Source: Phytoseiulus persimilis
Lineage: Eukaryota; Arthropoda; Arachnida; Mesostigmata; Phytoseiidae
Direction of reading: 5' to 3'
Length of the DNA: 64,000 nt
Assembly: GCA_037576195.1 (NCBI GenBank)
Contig: CM075104.1
Location: 24,816,211 to 24,880,210, forward strand
Below the pieces are notes generated by a model, which made no database searches, was not told the origin of the DNA, and saw only the letters and a program-made list of their open reading frames with translations. Within the stretch, counting starts at the first letter, position 1; each line of letters starts with the position of its first letter. Shown piece after piece: positions 32,631 to 46,225 of this stretch. The position numbers and the translations under genes are program-made.

Positions 32631-35109
32631 CCGTAGTTCGGTGCGACTCCGATCACAAGGGGGCGATTCCAATCACTTCCGACTTTTAACAACCTAGCAG
32701 CGGTTATCTCGAAACGAGAACGAAGTGGGCGATTCTGTGTGGCTCTCGATTGAGTCTAGTCAGTCTAGCTGCGGGGTAGATCACACCAGTATTTTGGTGG
32801 AAATCGTCACGGTAGGAAGATTTCTAGATTTTTCTTCTAAAAATGCTATTTCTGGAAAAGTTCAGAAAGTTTGCCCCGGAATTCTGAGCTGAGTGATTGC
32901 AGAATCTCGCAACTTCGATGAATGATAGCCTCAGGCCTCAACAATAGGGTCGTGAACTCGAACCCCCACCCCGAGAGAATATATTCCATGATGGATGAAA
33001 GAATTGATTTTCCAGGGGTGAATCCGATCATGGTGCGATCCTACAAGAAAGTGGAGGGTTCGACCCGGAGGCGAAAGTACAGTAGTGTTCAGTTGGAAGC
33101 GGCCATTAAAGACGTGTTGAAGCGCAAGTTTTCGATCAGGGAAGCTGCGGCGAGATATGGCGTCCCATGTACCACCTTGGACGAGAGCTCAAAGAGAGAT
33201 CCCACTATTCGCAAGCCCCTCGGGGGGCAGACAGTTTTCACGGCTACCGAGGAGGAAACGCTAGCGGACTGTTTGGCTTTGTGCGGCGACTGGGGATTCC
33301 CCTCGGTAGGAGCGAAATCAGACTCATTGCACATAGGTTTCTAGAAAGCAAGAATAGGCGAGTGAAAATATTCAAGAATAATGCTCCCGGAGATGATTGG
33401 GCTCGCCAATTTCTGAAGCGGCACAGGCGCCTGACACTGCGTTTCGGCGAGAACATAAAGCGAGCTCGAGCGACCGTGAGTCGGGAACGCATTATAACGT
33501 ATTTCGAAACCTTGAAAGAATCACTAAAAGACATCGAACCTCGGAATATCGTCAATTACGATGAAACTGGCTTTGTTGATGATCCGGGCAAGATAACAAG
33601 CCGTTTTTCGGCGTGGAGCTCGACGTGCCGAGAGGATCATCGATCACAGTAAAGTACATACGAGCGTGATGTTCGCAGTATCGGCTTCTGGTGAGATTCG
33701 TTCACTATATGTCGTCTATAAAGCAAAGCATATCTGTGCACCGTGGACCGGAGGTGGTCCACCTGGAACTCTGTTCGACTCTGATGGGAGCGGGTGGTTC
33801 AATATTCGCGTTTTTGAGAATTGGTTCATGAGGGTAGCACTACCCTACTTTTCTCGTCTTGACGGTCGAAAAGCGTTGATTGGTGGTAACGCAAGCTCTC
33901 ATTTGTCAGAGTTCGTGGTCCGGAAGTGTCAGGAGCACAACATAAGGTTTGTGCTGCTGCCTCCAAATGCGACGCCCTTGGACGTTACATGGTTCAAGCC
34001 GACCAAGTCTGCGTGGAAGAGAGCGTTGGAAGACTGGAAACTTAAGCATAACGGGACTTTGCTAAAAACAGAGTTTCCGAGGATGCTTCATGCCGTGATG
34101 TCAAGGGTAGGAGACAAAATGAAGTCGAACGCCATTGCTGGCTTCAGAGTTTGTGGTATTCACCCCCTGGACAGTTCTAAGGTGCTAAAAGGCTCCCCAG
34201 TAGAGGCTCAGAGGAGGATGCCGGGCGTCGGTGGTGCCATGAGCTTGTTGAGCATCTGAAATCAGTCAGGAAGTCGGCGAATTCAAGACCAGCTACGTGA
34301 GCAAGAGGCAAGCCTTTGAGTGTGCGCGGCGGCGCAATTGGTCCGAGCAAAGATTCCTGGCGAGCTTTCGAAGAAAGAGCAACCGTTTCTACGCCTGCGA
34401 ACTGTCTACAACACTCCACGAGCTTGGCAGGAGCAAGTTCAACGAACTCTGAGGGGGCGAGAGCGACCGAGGCTCTTGAGATTCGAGAGAACAGTTACAT
34501 TTTATGCCGGTATGAGACCAAGAGTGATAAGAAGCAACGGAATTTCGTCGGGAAAGTTGTCTCTTCAACTGTCTCTGAAGGCATGCTCGAAGTCAAGTCT
34601 GTGCGACTTGAGCGAAGCTTCAAACAGGATTATTTTGTGTATCCCCAGATTCCGCATATTGTCAATGTTGAGAAGGAGAAGGTTGTGCAGGTTCTTGAGG
34701 TCCTCTCTGAAGAGAGGGGAAGGATAATATTCAAAGATTTCAGGCCGAGAAACTTTGTCCTGTGAGACTCCATCTGTTTTGAATCAACGGTTGCTTTTTT
34801 TCCAAATAAAATTATTTTTTCGGGTTCGCGGGGCTTCACCTGACCTGAAAAACATCCATCATCTCATTGCAGCGTCGTGATCAATCGGAAATCGCACTCG
34901 ATCGGATTCGCCCCAAACACGGGGCGATTCCGATCGCTTTTCAAGGCAACGGAAGAAAATGTTAGACACAACTGCTGACTTCCGTTTTTTTCCAAGCGGG
35001 TGAAGGTCCGAGTCATTACACAGAAAACGTCGAGGTTCTCCGTATTTTTCTTCACAGTGTTTCCTGGGAAAAGCTTGGAAAAATTGATCGGAGTCGCCCC
35101 AGATTACGG
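32631..35109 (+). mobile_element. Complete pogo/Tigger-type DNA transposon with TIRs and TA duplication
   Basis: Left end CCGTAGTTCGGTGCGACTCC and the inverted right end CCGTAATCTGGGGCGACTCC match at most positions and continue GATCA on both sides. TA dinucleotides flank the element at 32629-32630 and 35110-35111, as expected for the Tc1/mariner/pogo group. The 2479-bp element contains one broken transposase gene in + orientation. It lies between the two FATP copies, about 300 bp before homology to copy 1 resumes at 35413. Confidence 0.85.
32985..34765 (+). pseudogene. Broken pogo/Tigger transposase (CENP-B-like HTH plus DDE domain)
   Basis: The N-terminal frame (from about 32985) has an HTH_psq-like segment, SIREAAARYGVPCTTL. 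Near 33300 the match moves to another frame, giving the CENP-B-type region and NYDETGFVDDPG with the first catalytic Asp (about 33556). Near 33650 it moves again to FAVSASGE...SGWFNIRVFENWF...LDVTWFKPTKSAW. The usual GDN motif reads GGN at about 33880, so a catalytic Asp is lost. A stop at 34257 separates a last frame (34316-34765) matching the family's C-terminal tail. At least two frameshifts plus the missing Asp make it inactive. Confidence 0.82.
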
Positions 35110-35111
35110 TA

Positions 35112-35412
35112 CGCCGTACTGTCTTCTCCTTGCTACCGTATCAGAGGTGAATCTGCCTGTGCACGGAGCCTCCTAGCTAGTGTGCCGCTGAAGACGAATT
35201 TTACCCTCTAACATCATCGATGAAACGTTGGCGTGTGGCTCCAAGTGATGTCCTAGCCCCCGTTCGTGATGCTGAATCCCTTAATCGAAGCACTCTCTAA
35301 CATTCGGGTTCGCGGGCCTTCTCTCACCGCCTCCCCATACTCCTCTCCCTCATGAATAAGTCTGCTCATCCCACCACAACACTACCAGCTGATATAGACC
35401 CGCAACGGGGTG
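35112..35412. other. Spacer between Tigger element and FATP copy 2
   Basis: Three hundred bases with no recognisable feature. Homology to copy 1 begins sharply at 35413, after ACCCGCAACGGGGT. Confidence 0.4.
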
Positions 35413-36169
35413 AGCATCAGCGTCTTCTGCTCCGTTTCCTTTAGTTCAAATCTGGAGTGAGTTCCCTGTGCTGTGCTGGATACCCGAATTCGTTTGCCTC
35501 CACCGCTCTCAGTGCTGCTTCTCTATCTACCTGCCCGCCCGCCCTCCAGTCAGCCAGCTAAGCAGCCGAACCGTCAGTCAGTCATCCGGCCAGCCAGACT
35601 GTCTGACCCCAACGCGCCGCAAGTTTGCCCGCCCGCCGGTTCGCTTGCCCGAAAGAGCAAAATTTGCTTCGAATCAACAAGCAAGAGCCACTCGAAGCAT
35701 CAATCAGAAAGAGACGGACAGACGAACGGTCAGACAGATGGCCTGACAGTCTTTCTCTGCAGCCCCTTGCCCCTGTTCAGTCGCTACTGCACCGCCCCCT
35801 GTTCTACGCTTGATACTGCTGCGCGAAAAGCCCTCCACCACCTTCACCATCAGGCGACACCTTGTACGAATCAGCTGCGGTATCTCTCACTACACTTCAC
35901 TCTCTTGTCACAAACGTATCACGGAGCACCTGTCAAGTAGGAGTGTTGCAGGAGGACTCGGTTCGGGACTCCTCTCCTCTGATAGCTCAAAGACGTCCGA
36001 CGCGGAAACTTTTGATTTCACTCGTCATATGCTCAGGCTGAGAGAAGGCACACGACTACTTGTCCCGGAACCACAGTACCATAACGGAGCTTAACGGACT
36101 CCTTTTCTGTGGCAAGGAAAAAGATCTTTCGTTCAAAGGTGTTGGTGGTGTCGACGAGAGGCTTTAACA

Positions 36170-39100
36170 ATGTGGCTCAAGGTAGCAGGTGCGTGCGGGG
36201 TTCTGGCAGGGGCATTGGCTTCCAAGGCTACATTAGGCCAGTTGGCTCTTTTAATGTTGTCCTATTACGCGGCTACAGGGGGCTGGAGGTTTCTCTGGAT
36301 CGTCTGGGTCACTGGATGGCGCGATTTGAGGTAAGTCTTTGCTGTTTCCTCAGCAATAGGGTGATGAAATTCTTCATCAGACAGTCGGTTCGTCCCAGGA
36401 CTCGACATTCCATGATTCTCAGCTTGGCAACGATGGGCGCCATCGAAGAACAACAATTAGACGCGGGTTGCCCTTGACATCTTGGACGTCTATCCTGCTG
36501 AGCCGATCACTTCGGCATAATGCTCGTCTTTGTTTCCCGTAAGGGTGTCCGCGGAATAGTTTTTGCGCGCGCTTCAAGAAGATAACGTCATATTCTGTCA
36601 CCAGTTGTCCCATCGATGGAAACCATCTTCCAGCGTGGCAGCCTTGGTCTGAACCCATGGTGGGGACCAGCGGGAAATCAGAAACTCCCCTTGAGAAAGA
36701 GCCCGCTGGGGTGCGGAATCGTATCTTCCCCCGTCCCCGTCTGTGTCGATGGCAGGCGCAGAACACGATCGCCACGAAGGCGAAGAGTTTAGATTTCGAC
36801 CCATTTCCTGCTCTGGTCTTCGCTCTGCTGTGCGGCGACGTCAGAAGATCCGCACACGTTACTACTCTGGTGACGGTAGCGACTGGCGTTCCTTGGCCAC
36901 CGTCTGGATACCTTCTCCGGTAGTTGTTGAAATTTGGAATCGGTGGGTTTTGTTCTGTCCAGCCGCGACTCACGTGTCCGTTTTGTTAACGACACACTGC
37001 CGTCGCAGTGCGGTACCAGTATTGTCGATCGGTGCCGATTGCAGCAACTCGACCACGGGGAATCGGCGGAAAAATCAGGAGTCAGTTTTGCGTCGATCGA
37101 AATGCGTTTTGAGTGCGGTGCCGCAGGAGTGTGGTCACCGACGACTTTGTTGGCTGTCAACCAACTCGTTGATCGGGCGGCGAAATGCCCCAAGCCTGTA
37201 AAATCCAGAAGATGAGGTCAGACAATCCTCGGTTCTCATATATTCAGCACAGGATATTATCATAATCACGAAATTTCGATTGTGGAGCCAATCGCTCAGG
37301 CTAGTGATTCCTAAATTGAGGTGGGGGCCATGGGACGATTTCCAGGGAGGCGCCCCGGAATTCGATAATCTCGTGTTCTGCGAACGTGACTGTTGAGTTT
37401 CCAGCAGTTATTTCACAGCAGCCACTTTTACCTTGGGCTCAGAAACCTTTCAGATGTGCTTCGAAATCCGAGTCCTATCGTGTAGAATCGCTGTGGGATT
37501 ATTCCATATAAGCGAACCAGCCCGATTCTCGCTATTATCTCGACTTGATTTGAGCGATAATTCAGGAAGTCTGAGTCGCTTATCTTGCTAGCGAAAATGT
37601 CGCAACAGGTATTTGTCGGAGTACTTGTTGTGCTGTCCAACAGGTCTCAAACTCTCATGTACCCTAGAGACTGGCGAGCATTGGAACATTCCTCTGCCCA
37701 TGTATTCCCGAGCATGCCCGGGGGAAACTTTTTCGTCATGGCTCCAAAGTGAAAGTTCGGTGTCTTATAAGTCCCCCGTTCATTTCTTCCCGTTGAATTG
37801 AACCCACAGCATCGTATCATCAGAACCCAGACTCGAAAGATCGTGTTGTACAGCTGTTATCAGCAGGCATCCCTTTCCTGAGATTAGTGATTCTGTTGAC
37901 GGGAATTATGGTCCTGTGGGCTACTGGGAGCAAAGTGGGAGGACTGATCATGAGTCTAATGTCACTCCGATCGCTCAGTCAGGAACCTCTGCAGCTCATC
38001 GATAACGGGGACTGTCCCGACAATCTTTTTGGCAATCTGAATAACATCCATGGAATAGTGCTCAAACGTTCGTCGCCCTCATTGGTTACACTGTTACGTT
38101 CTGTCAACGAACGGCCACAAACTACTCACCAGAATCAGCCAAACCACACAATTGGGCACTGTTACTTTGGCCGGCTTGAAAACCCTTTGGGGACGCTCGT
38201 GCGTTTCCCTCCTCATGGACGCCCTGAAACCACTCAATGTTGAAGGCGCCCAACATCTGGTGAAATATTCAATTTGCTACTTCTTGAAGTATTGCGGTCT
38301 ATCGGCAACCCGGTGCTCACAAGCTGGTCGACTTTTCGCCAAGCTCATTGTAAGATCTGTGCTGCGTGTAGACGGTGGCCGTGTCGAAACGTCTCGTGCA
38401 AGTCTGGCAACGAAGGAGCCTTCCCCGAAAGCGAGCTAGCGGTCATGGCTATTGCTCAATGACGAAGCATCGTAGCCGAAAACGCTCCACCGCCAGCGAC
38501 ACCATCCCCGATACACAGCTTCATATATCCGATGGCTATTCACCAAATCGAGCATTACACTTCTAATGCCAACCCTTTCGTCACCGGTAGACCCACCGAA
38601 GCTCACGCGAGTCTTCGGACACGGGGCACTGATCCGACTCGGTTTCTCGGGGCAGCGGGAGAGCTTTGTTTTGAAAACAGAGCTCAGGGAGCAGGAGAGC
38701 ACACTGGCTCCAGAGTCAATTCGACTCAATGCGGTCGGAGTCATGCGACTCTGGTTTTGCGTCACCGATGCAGCAGAGTTCCATCGAGAGCTGTTTGTGA
38801 TTCCAAAACGGTACCTACCATGTGTGACTCTCTCCACAGAAGTCTGAATCACCCACGTTCGTCGACTCTGGTCGGATATAGCCTCGCAGTGGCATCTACT
38901 AACGGTTTGAGCCGCAGTGGCAGTAACGATCGCGTTACCAACCAGGTGTTTTTTGATCCCGAATGACGTGTGAGCTATCCCCATCCGCGACGCGCGATGC
39001 GTGCATAGCCGACCGATAGCGAATAATGAGAATCTCTTGGCTCTGGGTCTTCGTCGCCATCGCTCGAGTCGACGGAGCGCTCGTCTCTTTGTCCCGTGAA

Positions 39101-42100
39101 GGGTCCGATTGCTGATTTGAGATGTTCTCAAGCACCAACACTCCAGAATCTAGTGCCGAGGAAGTACGCTGGATCTCGTAGACTTCTGTCACGGGGGTAT
39201 TAACGTGGCGGCAATCGAGCGGGTGCTTCTCGTGCGAGAATACAGCACGCAAGCGAAAACGACTCCTTGCAGTTGGCGCAATCGGCTGTTCACGCTTGAC
39301 AGATGTGAACACACATCTTGAACACTTTTCATTCTGGACTGTCGTGAAGGTCTGCCGTTGCTGTCCAGCCTCTCGATCGTGGAGCATTTAGCAGTTTTCC
39401 CGCCCTTTCGTTATTTCAAAAGCCCATCTGACAGATGAGTCGTCTATCATCGTGAATCTCTCACCACTGAGGGCTGCATTCCGATGTTGGAATGTTTTGA
39501 GATTCGCTCTATCTCGGAGCGTTCCCTGGAGCCGCATGGAGTGTTGAGAAAACACGCGCGGATTGCATTCTGATAGTGAGTGTGCACAGGAACCTCGGAT
39601 TCAGCATCTGGTTCTTTCGTGAAGCCGAAACCGCGATGATTTCTGAGCACATGATTCTGTGGAGAGAAAATCATTCCGCGTTCCAATCAACGTACTTCCT
39701 GTATCAGGATCGGAATCAATCGGAGGCGCAGCTCGTTCGATGGAACTGCTGCACAAGCGCTCGTCAGGGAAAAGTTGAACGAATCTCAAGAGCATTGAAG
39801 TTCCCGTCTGCTGGTGTTTTGATGCAGTAGAAGAGCACGTATGGATTCATTCTGTGATTAGCACAATTTCAAAAAAGAGAATCCGCTCGATCTGACTCCT
39901 CGGGGGATCCACAGATAGCCCCTTCTAGCTCCTCACTCATGTATGAAATCTAAACATCGCGCTCCGAGCGTTCTCATCTGCATGGAAAGAGAGATTGTCT
40001 TTATTCGTCTGGTAGAAAGCTGTTCTCAGGAACGGACGCTGGAATTTAGTAGGATTCTAACGATCCTTCTTGATACACAGGGGACTGGTTCGACTGATTC
40101 GCACAGCGTTGTACTTCCGTCGAGCACTGAGGAACAATCTCACCGTCGTCGAAATCTTCGAGGAAACGGCGAAAAGACATCCCAACAAAGTTGCGTTCCG
40201 AACTGAAGACAAGCAATGGACCTTCAGAGAGGTGAGAAAGTCTTCGATTGACAGTTCTGTTTTTGAGCAAGGAGTTCTCAAACTTGGTATTGACGTCATC
40301 TATGGTCGCTTCGAGTGGTAACGAACACGTCAGCTTCTTCGGTGACGAGTGAACTCGAATCGACCCCTGATCTCCCGCTTTGATTGAAATGGAGTTGATC
40401 TACGAAGATTGCACGATCGGTGACTAATCCAATCGATCACCGGCCAGAAACCAAAAGCTGAAAACTCTTGATCGAGCTCATCACAGCCATTGCCGGAGCG
40501 CTTCGACATCCGCTCATAGTGCAATGGCAGTGACGCGTACCTTACGCCTGTTTCCGCAGCAGGTATTCTATACAGAAAATCGTTCGGACTGAAGTATTTG
40601 TCCGCACCGAGTTCTCACTGTCTGGCTGTGGAAGTTTGTGTTCCGGGAACATTATTTTCTGAACAAGCTCGATCCGACTAACCCAACGAACTCTTCTGTT
40701 TAGGTAAAAGAAGCCGTCAATCGCGTTGCCAATTGCTTCTTACAACTCGGCTTCAAACCCAAAGAAGAGGTTTGTTTGTTCATGGACTCCCGACCTGAAT
40801 TCGTCATTATGTGGCTCGGCCTCTCGAAAATCGGAGTCGTCTCCGCACTCGTAAACAACAATCTTCGCTTACAACCGCTGGTTCACTCTCTGTTGAGTGT
40901 CCCTGCCAAGGCCGTCATATTTGGCACCCCTCAGGTTCAAGGTGAGTGTGTTTTCTTCTTCGTAAATATCATCATGGAGGAGGAAGGAGAGAATGAATCA
41001 GTTGCGGCGATTGGATTATGCTGATTTTCGTCGGGAACCCGTATAGAGATCTCATCGCCGGGTATAACATGAGACGAAGTCGACCTTCCATGCTCACTGA
41101 CGCGGTCATAACAGTATCTGGAGGTGGCGAAATTCGCTGGCGACATAACGGGCTTGATCAGCTTTGCTAGCAACCACGTTGATTTTTCGCTGCGCATGGC
41201 AGGACCTTCGGTCAGGGTGTCGAGGCTCTCAGCTGAGGAAGCAACATCCGACGCGGAGTTTCCTCACTCCTTCCGTGGAGTTCCGAGATCTCAAATCTTT
41301 CGATCTATGAAGAAGTCACGAAATACTCTCATTGCAGGCATTAATGATATCGCCAAAGAGCTCCTGGAAGAACGACCGGAATTGAAATTCTTCTGTTTCG
41401 GGCCAGCTGATGTTGCTCCCGAGCTTCACTCTATGAACCTTGAGAAATTGATCGAAACCAGTTCCACCGGCGAGCCGCAAATATCGTACAAAGCATCAGT
41501 TCATGGTGAGCACCGTTTTTCTCAACGAGCGAAAACATGGAAAATGGGAAGACGAATTCGACTCGATGAATCTCCCTCACAGCTAAGGGTCGCAGACTCG
41601 AACTCGAGGATTTTTGCGACCGCTATTCACAGCACCGCACTAGTTTCGCTCATCCCTGAACGACATCGTTTCCCGCACGAATCGAACTCATTCGAGCTCT
41701 ATTTATCCGTGCTCGACGTTGCGAAAAACTGTTGATGAACATGTGAATCTCAGCAGGTTTATTGTTCTCTCTTGCAGACAAGTTGGTGTACATCTACACC
41801 TCAGGAACGACAGGGCTCCCGAAGGCGGCCATCATCAAAAATTCTCGCTTCATTTCTATGACGTCCATCACCAATAGCATCATGCCGGCCAAATCTTCGG
41901 ACGTTTTCTACACATGCTTGCCTCTTTATCACACGGCAGGTGGCATCGTTTCTGTGGGTCAAGCACTACTATATGGTGAGTGCGGCAGGGCGTTGGGGTT
42001 CCCTCCTCTTGTTCAAGTGCTCCAGCCAAAGTCCCACATCCTACTACGGAATGTTCGTAGGGACGCCGATTATACGGGAAAGGCTTGGAAGTCAGTGAGA

Positions 42101-43991
42101 TCTCTATTCTAAGATTCCTTGTAAGCTGACATGTTATTCGTAACGCCAGCGACTTGGACTTACCAGAAGTGATACTTCTGTTGGACACATGGTTGGGCGT
42201 AGGGAAATCAAGGTATCCAGCCCCAGAAGTCTGGATTAAATCTCAGCATTGAACTTCATCTTCGAACTTCCGAGGGCGCCGTTTCTCGGGGCCTCGTTGA
42301 GGCCTTATCCGAGTTCCGATCGGACTCAACATCTTCCACTTGAATCGCGATAGAATTGAACGTGGTCGCTCCTCCTGGAGACGGCGGAGATTATTTGCAC
42401 GTTCGTTTAGGGTTTCCCTTTCTCCATCCAATATATTCTGCTCTGACAATGGTGCCTAATGAATCACTTCGCTATGTTCCAGGGAACACGGTATGCATTC
42501 GACCAAAGTTTTCTGCTTCGAAGTTCTGGGAAGATTGCATCAAATTCGATGCAACGGTTACTCAGTATATCGGGGAAATCTGTCGATATCTTCTCGCTCA
42601 ACCGGAAAGGCCCTCTGACAAACAACACAAGATCCGAATGATGTTTGGCAACGGACTCCGACCCCAGATCTGGACGGAATTCTCGGAACGGTCTGTGTTG
42701 CCTCCCTCGTGCCTCGCTGGAGCTTCCTTCACGAACAAACAGCATCGTGGAACTAATTTCGGAGATTTTTCAGATTTAATGTTAAAAATCTACGAGAATT
42801 CTATGGCTCGACTGAAGGTAACGCCCACGTCATGAATATTGACAATACGGTGGGTGCCGTCGGCTTCGTATCGCGCATCGCAGAAAATGTCCATCCTGTG
42901 CGCCTGATCCGTATTGACGAAGCCACAGGTTTGCCCCTGAGGGACAAGAAGGGCCTTTGTGTGCCGTGCCGACCGGGTCAAGTCGGAGAGCTCGTTGGGG
43001 TGAGTCGAGAGTCGCTGTCTTCGAGGGCCGCTCCTACTGAGTTTAGCAGATTCACCGCAGTCATGACTAGGGCTTACGTCAGATTTCCCCTTCCAAGGTG
43101 ATCCGAGTGGATGATCACATTCATTCCTTCGATGGCTATGCTTCCGAAAAAGCCACGTCGAAAAAGATGTATAGAGACGTGTTCAAGAAAAATGATGCTG
43201 CGTTTGCCTCCGGGGACTTGCTCGTCATGGACGAGTTTGGATATTTGTTCTTCAAGGACCGCACTGGTGATACTTTCCGGTGGAAAGGCGAGAACGTTTC
43301 GACATCAGAAGTAGAAGGCATCGTTTCCAGGTATGCTTCAAGAGCTCGCTCAGAGGCTCCTATGAAACGACGACAACCTGAATATTTGGTTCCCCTCGAT
43401 TCCCCTCCGATTCTGCTTCAAATTTTTTTGAATCATTCCATTCACTCGAAATAGGCGATTAGAAGTACTGATAGTGTAGAGTCATAAGATAACTGTTCAC
43501 CACGACTTCACAGGATCCTGAAAATGGCCGACGTGGTGTGCTATGGAGTTCAGATCCGCGGGTCCGAAGGTCGAGCCGGTATGGTCGCTGTCGCTGACGC
43601 CGACGACTCGATCGATTTGAGCACATTCTACGCTGAGGCCAAATTATGCCTCCCAGCATACGCCATTCCTTTGTTTGTGCGTGAGCTGAGTCAAGTGGAT
43701 AGGACTGGTGAGTTGATCTTCTTGCATGCCGAAGCCGAGCTCGATTTTCGGACAGAGTTTTCTCTATCCCTCACGTGAAAATAGCAACCGAAGGGGCAGG
43801 GGGTAATCCGCAAACGTCAACCGCATATTTTGGTTCCAGGAACCTACAAGCTCAAGAAGGTCGAACTGCAGAAGGAAGCATTCGATATCAACGTAGTAAA
43901 GGATCCTATCTACTTCCTGCACAACGGGACATACGTCAGGCTGGACCAGGAACTATATAGGCAGTTGCAGGACTCCAAGATTCGAGTTTAA
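36170..43991 (+). CDS. Long-chain fatty acid transport protein (SLC27 family), copy 2
   Basis: The same ten-exon structure gives a 642-residue protein with no frameshift or stop. Exons: 36170-36330, 40081-40231, 40704-40941, 41338-41505, 41778-41975, 42483-42690, 42774-42999, 43098-43330, 43514-43707, 43840-43991. The AMP motif, YGSTEGN and FATP signature are unchanged. Residue differences from copy 1 are few, for example Gly to Ala in exon 4, Lys to Glu in exon 9 and Glu to Gln near the C-terminus. Exons 8-10 carry mostly silent changes, including GTGGTGAAG to GTAGTAAAG. The exon 8 acceptor is weaker (CCAAG rather than CCCAG). Intron 1 is only 3.75 kb. Duplication breaks off 757 bases before the start codon, so distal regulatory sequence of copy 1 is not shared. 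Likely functional, perhaps with altered expression. Confidence 0.92.
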
Positions 43992-46225
43992 ACCCGGATC
44001 GGAGCCGAAAGGAAAATGATCTCACACACAACCAATGTATTTATTAGGCACGTGCAACTTCCGCGTTCTTTGGTCTACGTGCCTCGTTCATGAGGAGTTG
44101 AGTGCCTCGCCCGGCTCGACATACGGTCACAAAAGCCATGTCATTCCCCCTCATTGCAAGCCCTCGAGAGATCCACGAATCGTGCGTAATCTCGAGAGGT
44201 TGGGCGCAAGCAATTCCGCTTGCGCCCTCTGATCGACGACATTCCAAGCTCGCTTTTTAGTTATGGAACTTGACCAGTGTTCTTCTCATCGTGAATGTGG
44301 ATCGAGTTGAAGTTTCTCATTTTGAACTGAGTTCATAGATAGGTTGCCAAACCACTAATTGACGAAGCTGTCAGCGCAAACGGGTGATAATCTGATTCAA
44401 CGTCTAAGCGGAAGGAGAGAGAAAGGAAGGAAAGTATGTGGAGATGCTCCCGGTTTTTGTAAATAATCCAAAGCCTCGTTCTTCTCGTTGCGGTTGCCAA
44501 TTGTCGTGCGATTCCGCAAGCCATCAGAGGGACGCGGAGCACTTGAAGCTCCCACAACACTACATCCAGCTTTTCCAGGAGCAAGGGAAGCTTGAAAACT
44601 TTGTACTTGATATCGAGTCGAAGGAAAGTATTTCAATTCGCATTTAAGACGAATGCAAGTATCTTCGATTTTGACTTGGAGAAACGTTTGTTTGTGTGAC
44701 GTCCTGAGATTTCTGACATTTTAAGAGCGCCCAAGATAACGACGATGGATATCCGTGAGAGATTAAGTTCGACTATAGTGTGGCGTATTATGCTATATTG
44801 TTCGTTGTTGCCGAAGTTAGCTGTAAGGTAGGTGCAATCCGATCAATGAGAAACCGTCGCCGTACGGATAATATGACCGTGCGAAGACCTAGCAAATTCA
44901 ATATTTTGCTATCTACGCGGAACGGATCAACTCAATAAAAAAAAAAAAAACTTTGTATTCTTGGAGAAACGCCCTCGTACCACGTAGTTTCCTCGTCATC
45001 TACAATCATGATGATGTTGCCTGATCCCTTGGGTATTTCGGCGTGAGTTTTTGTCAACACCTCCGTCAGCTGACCTCCTCTTTCTGCACGAAATCTTCTG
45101 GAAAACGGGAAGGACGCTCATTCTCGCGAGCCTGTGGGATTTGAATAAGCACATGCAGCGGCGCTTTCGCATCATCACAAAGGCTCTCGAGTTTTTTTTG
45201 AGCCCGAGATACCTTTCGGGGGATCGGCCTTTGTAGAGCACGATAAGCAGGGGATTGAGCGGCTCGCGTCACCGGAAGTAGGTGCTCATTTGCGTGAAAT
45301 TCGAGTTGACTCTCAGAAAATAAAATCAGGGACGAAGACCGAGACTCTGAGCGATCTCCACGACCGACCTGCAACCTTCTGTCCCCCAGAGCGGTTTGCG
45401 TAGCTTTGCGGTTGTGGCCTCTTACCCGAAACCGCAGGAGAGAGCGAATATTCGGTTTGGATTCTCAACGGCGCATTGTCGGCGGCCGGAGCTATCGAGA
45501 TGTCGAGGTGGGAACATCTCGAGCTGCGATTCTCCCACTCGCGTGAGGTTCAGCGGGGGAAGTCTGATACATGCAACGTATCTCCAGGCAGCACGGATGT
45601 CCACTGGTTGAGCGCGATACTCAGGAAGTTAATTCGATCGGATGCACTTCGCATTGTGCCCACGGAGCGGCGGTCGTGATGTGTCCATGATATGACCGCG
45701 AACGGACTCGAATTCCGGATGTTCTCCCGATTACATTGGGAAACATTTATGGATGTCAGGAGTGCGTTGCTGAGAGAACAACGACTTTGCTTTGACAAAA
45801 TAGTGATTCAGAAGAAATTATATAACACAGAAAACTCCCGAGAGACGCCGGCCCCATCCGCCGCGACTCTCTTCTACGGTTCGGTGTGTTTTCCTGCAAC
45901 CTATGGCTCGGGGCTGGGCATGAGTTTTCGAACTCGGAACTCGGAAAATAATTTCCGACTCGTAAATTACTATTTGACTCGGGAACGGATATCCATCATC
46001 AACGGACGTCTCCAACCCACCGAAATCATCCAAGAAATAGCTCCCGACTTGGGCATGGGAAACGGAGCATCTATAGGAGGATATGATGATTTTCTTTTCC
46101 AACGAGGTGTCCAGGCCAGTTGCTGGCCGGGGAATCCATTTACGGACACCTGGGAAGAGGACCCAGGTAGTGTGAGACTCGTTCCGCCTGAGCAAGAAAT
46201 ATTCACTAACTCACCAAGCCGGAAA
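43992..46225. other. 3' flank of FATP copy 2
   Basis: Up to 45915 it copies 14406-16349 with small indels, such as about 40 bp missing near 45860. From 45916 to 46225 the sequence is private and nothing is recognised in it. Confidence 0.5.
44934..44939 (+). terminator. Candidate FATP polyadenylation signal, copy 2
   Basis: AATAAA within CTCAATAAA followed by a long A run, the counterpart of 15364-15369. The A run is longer than in copy 1. Confidence 0.35.

Larger units (their letters stand above)
35413..45915 (+). repeat. Segmental duplication, copy 2 (FATP locus)
   Basis: Counterpart of 572-16349. It is about 5.3 kb shorter, chiefly because about 5.0 kb of intron 1 (junction near 37168) and 222 bp near 36394 are absent. 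Homology ends abruptly after 45915, and the next matching block is copy 1's 28859 onward, at 47727. Confidence 0.9.
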
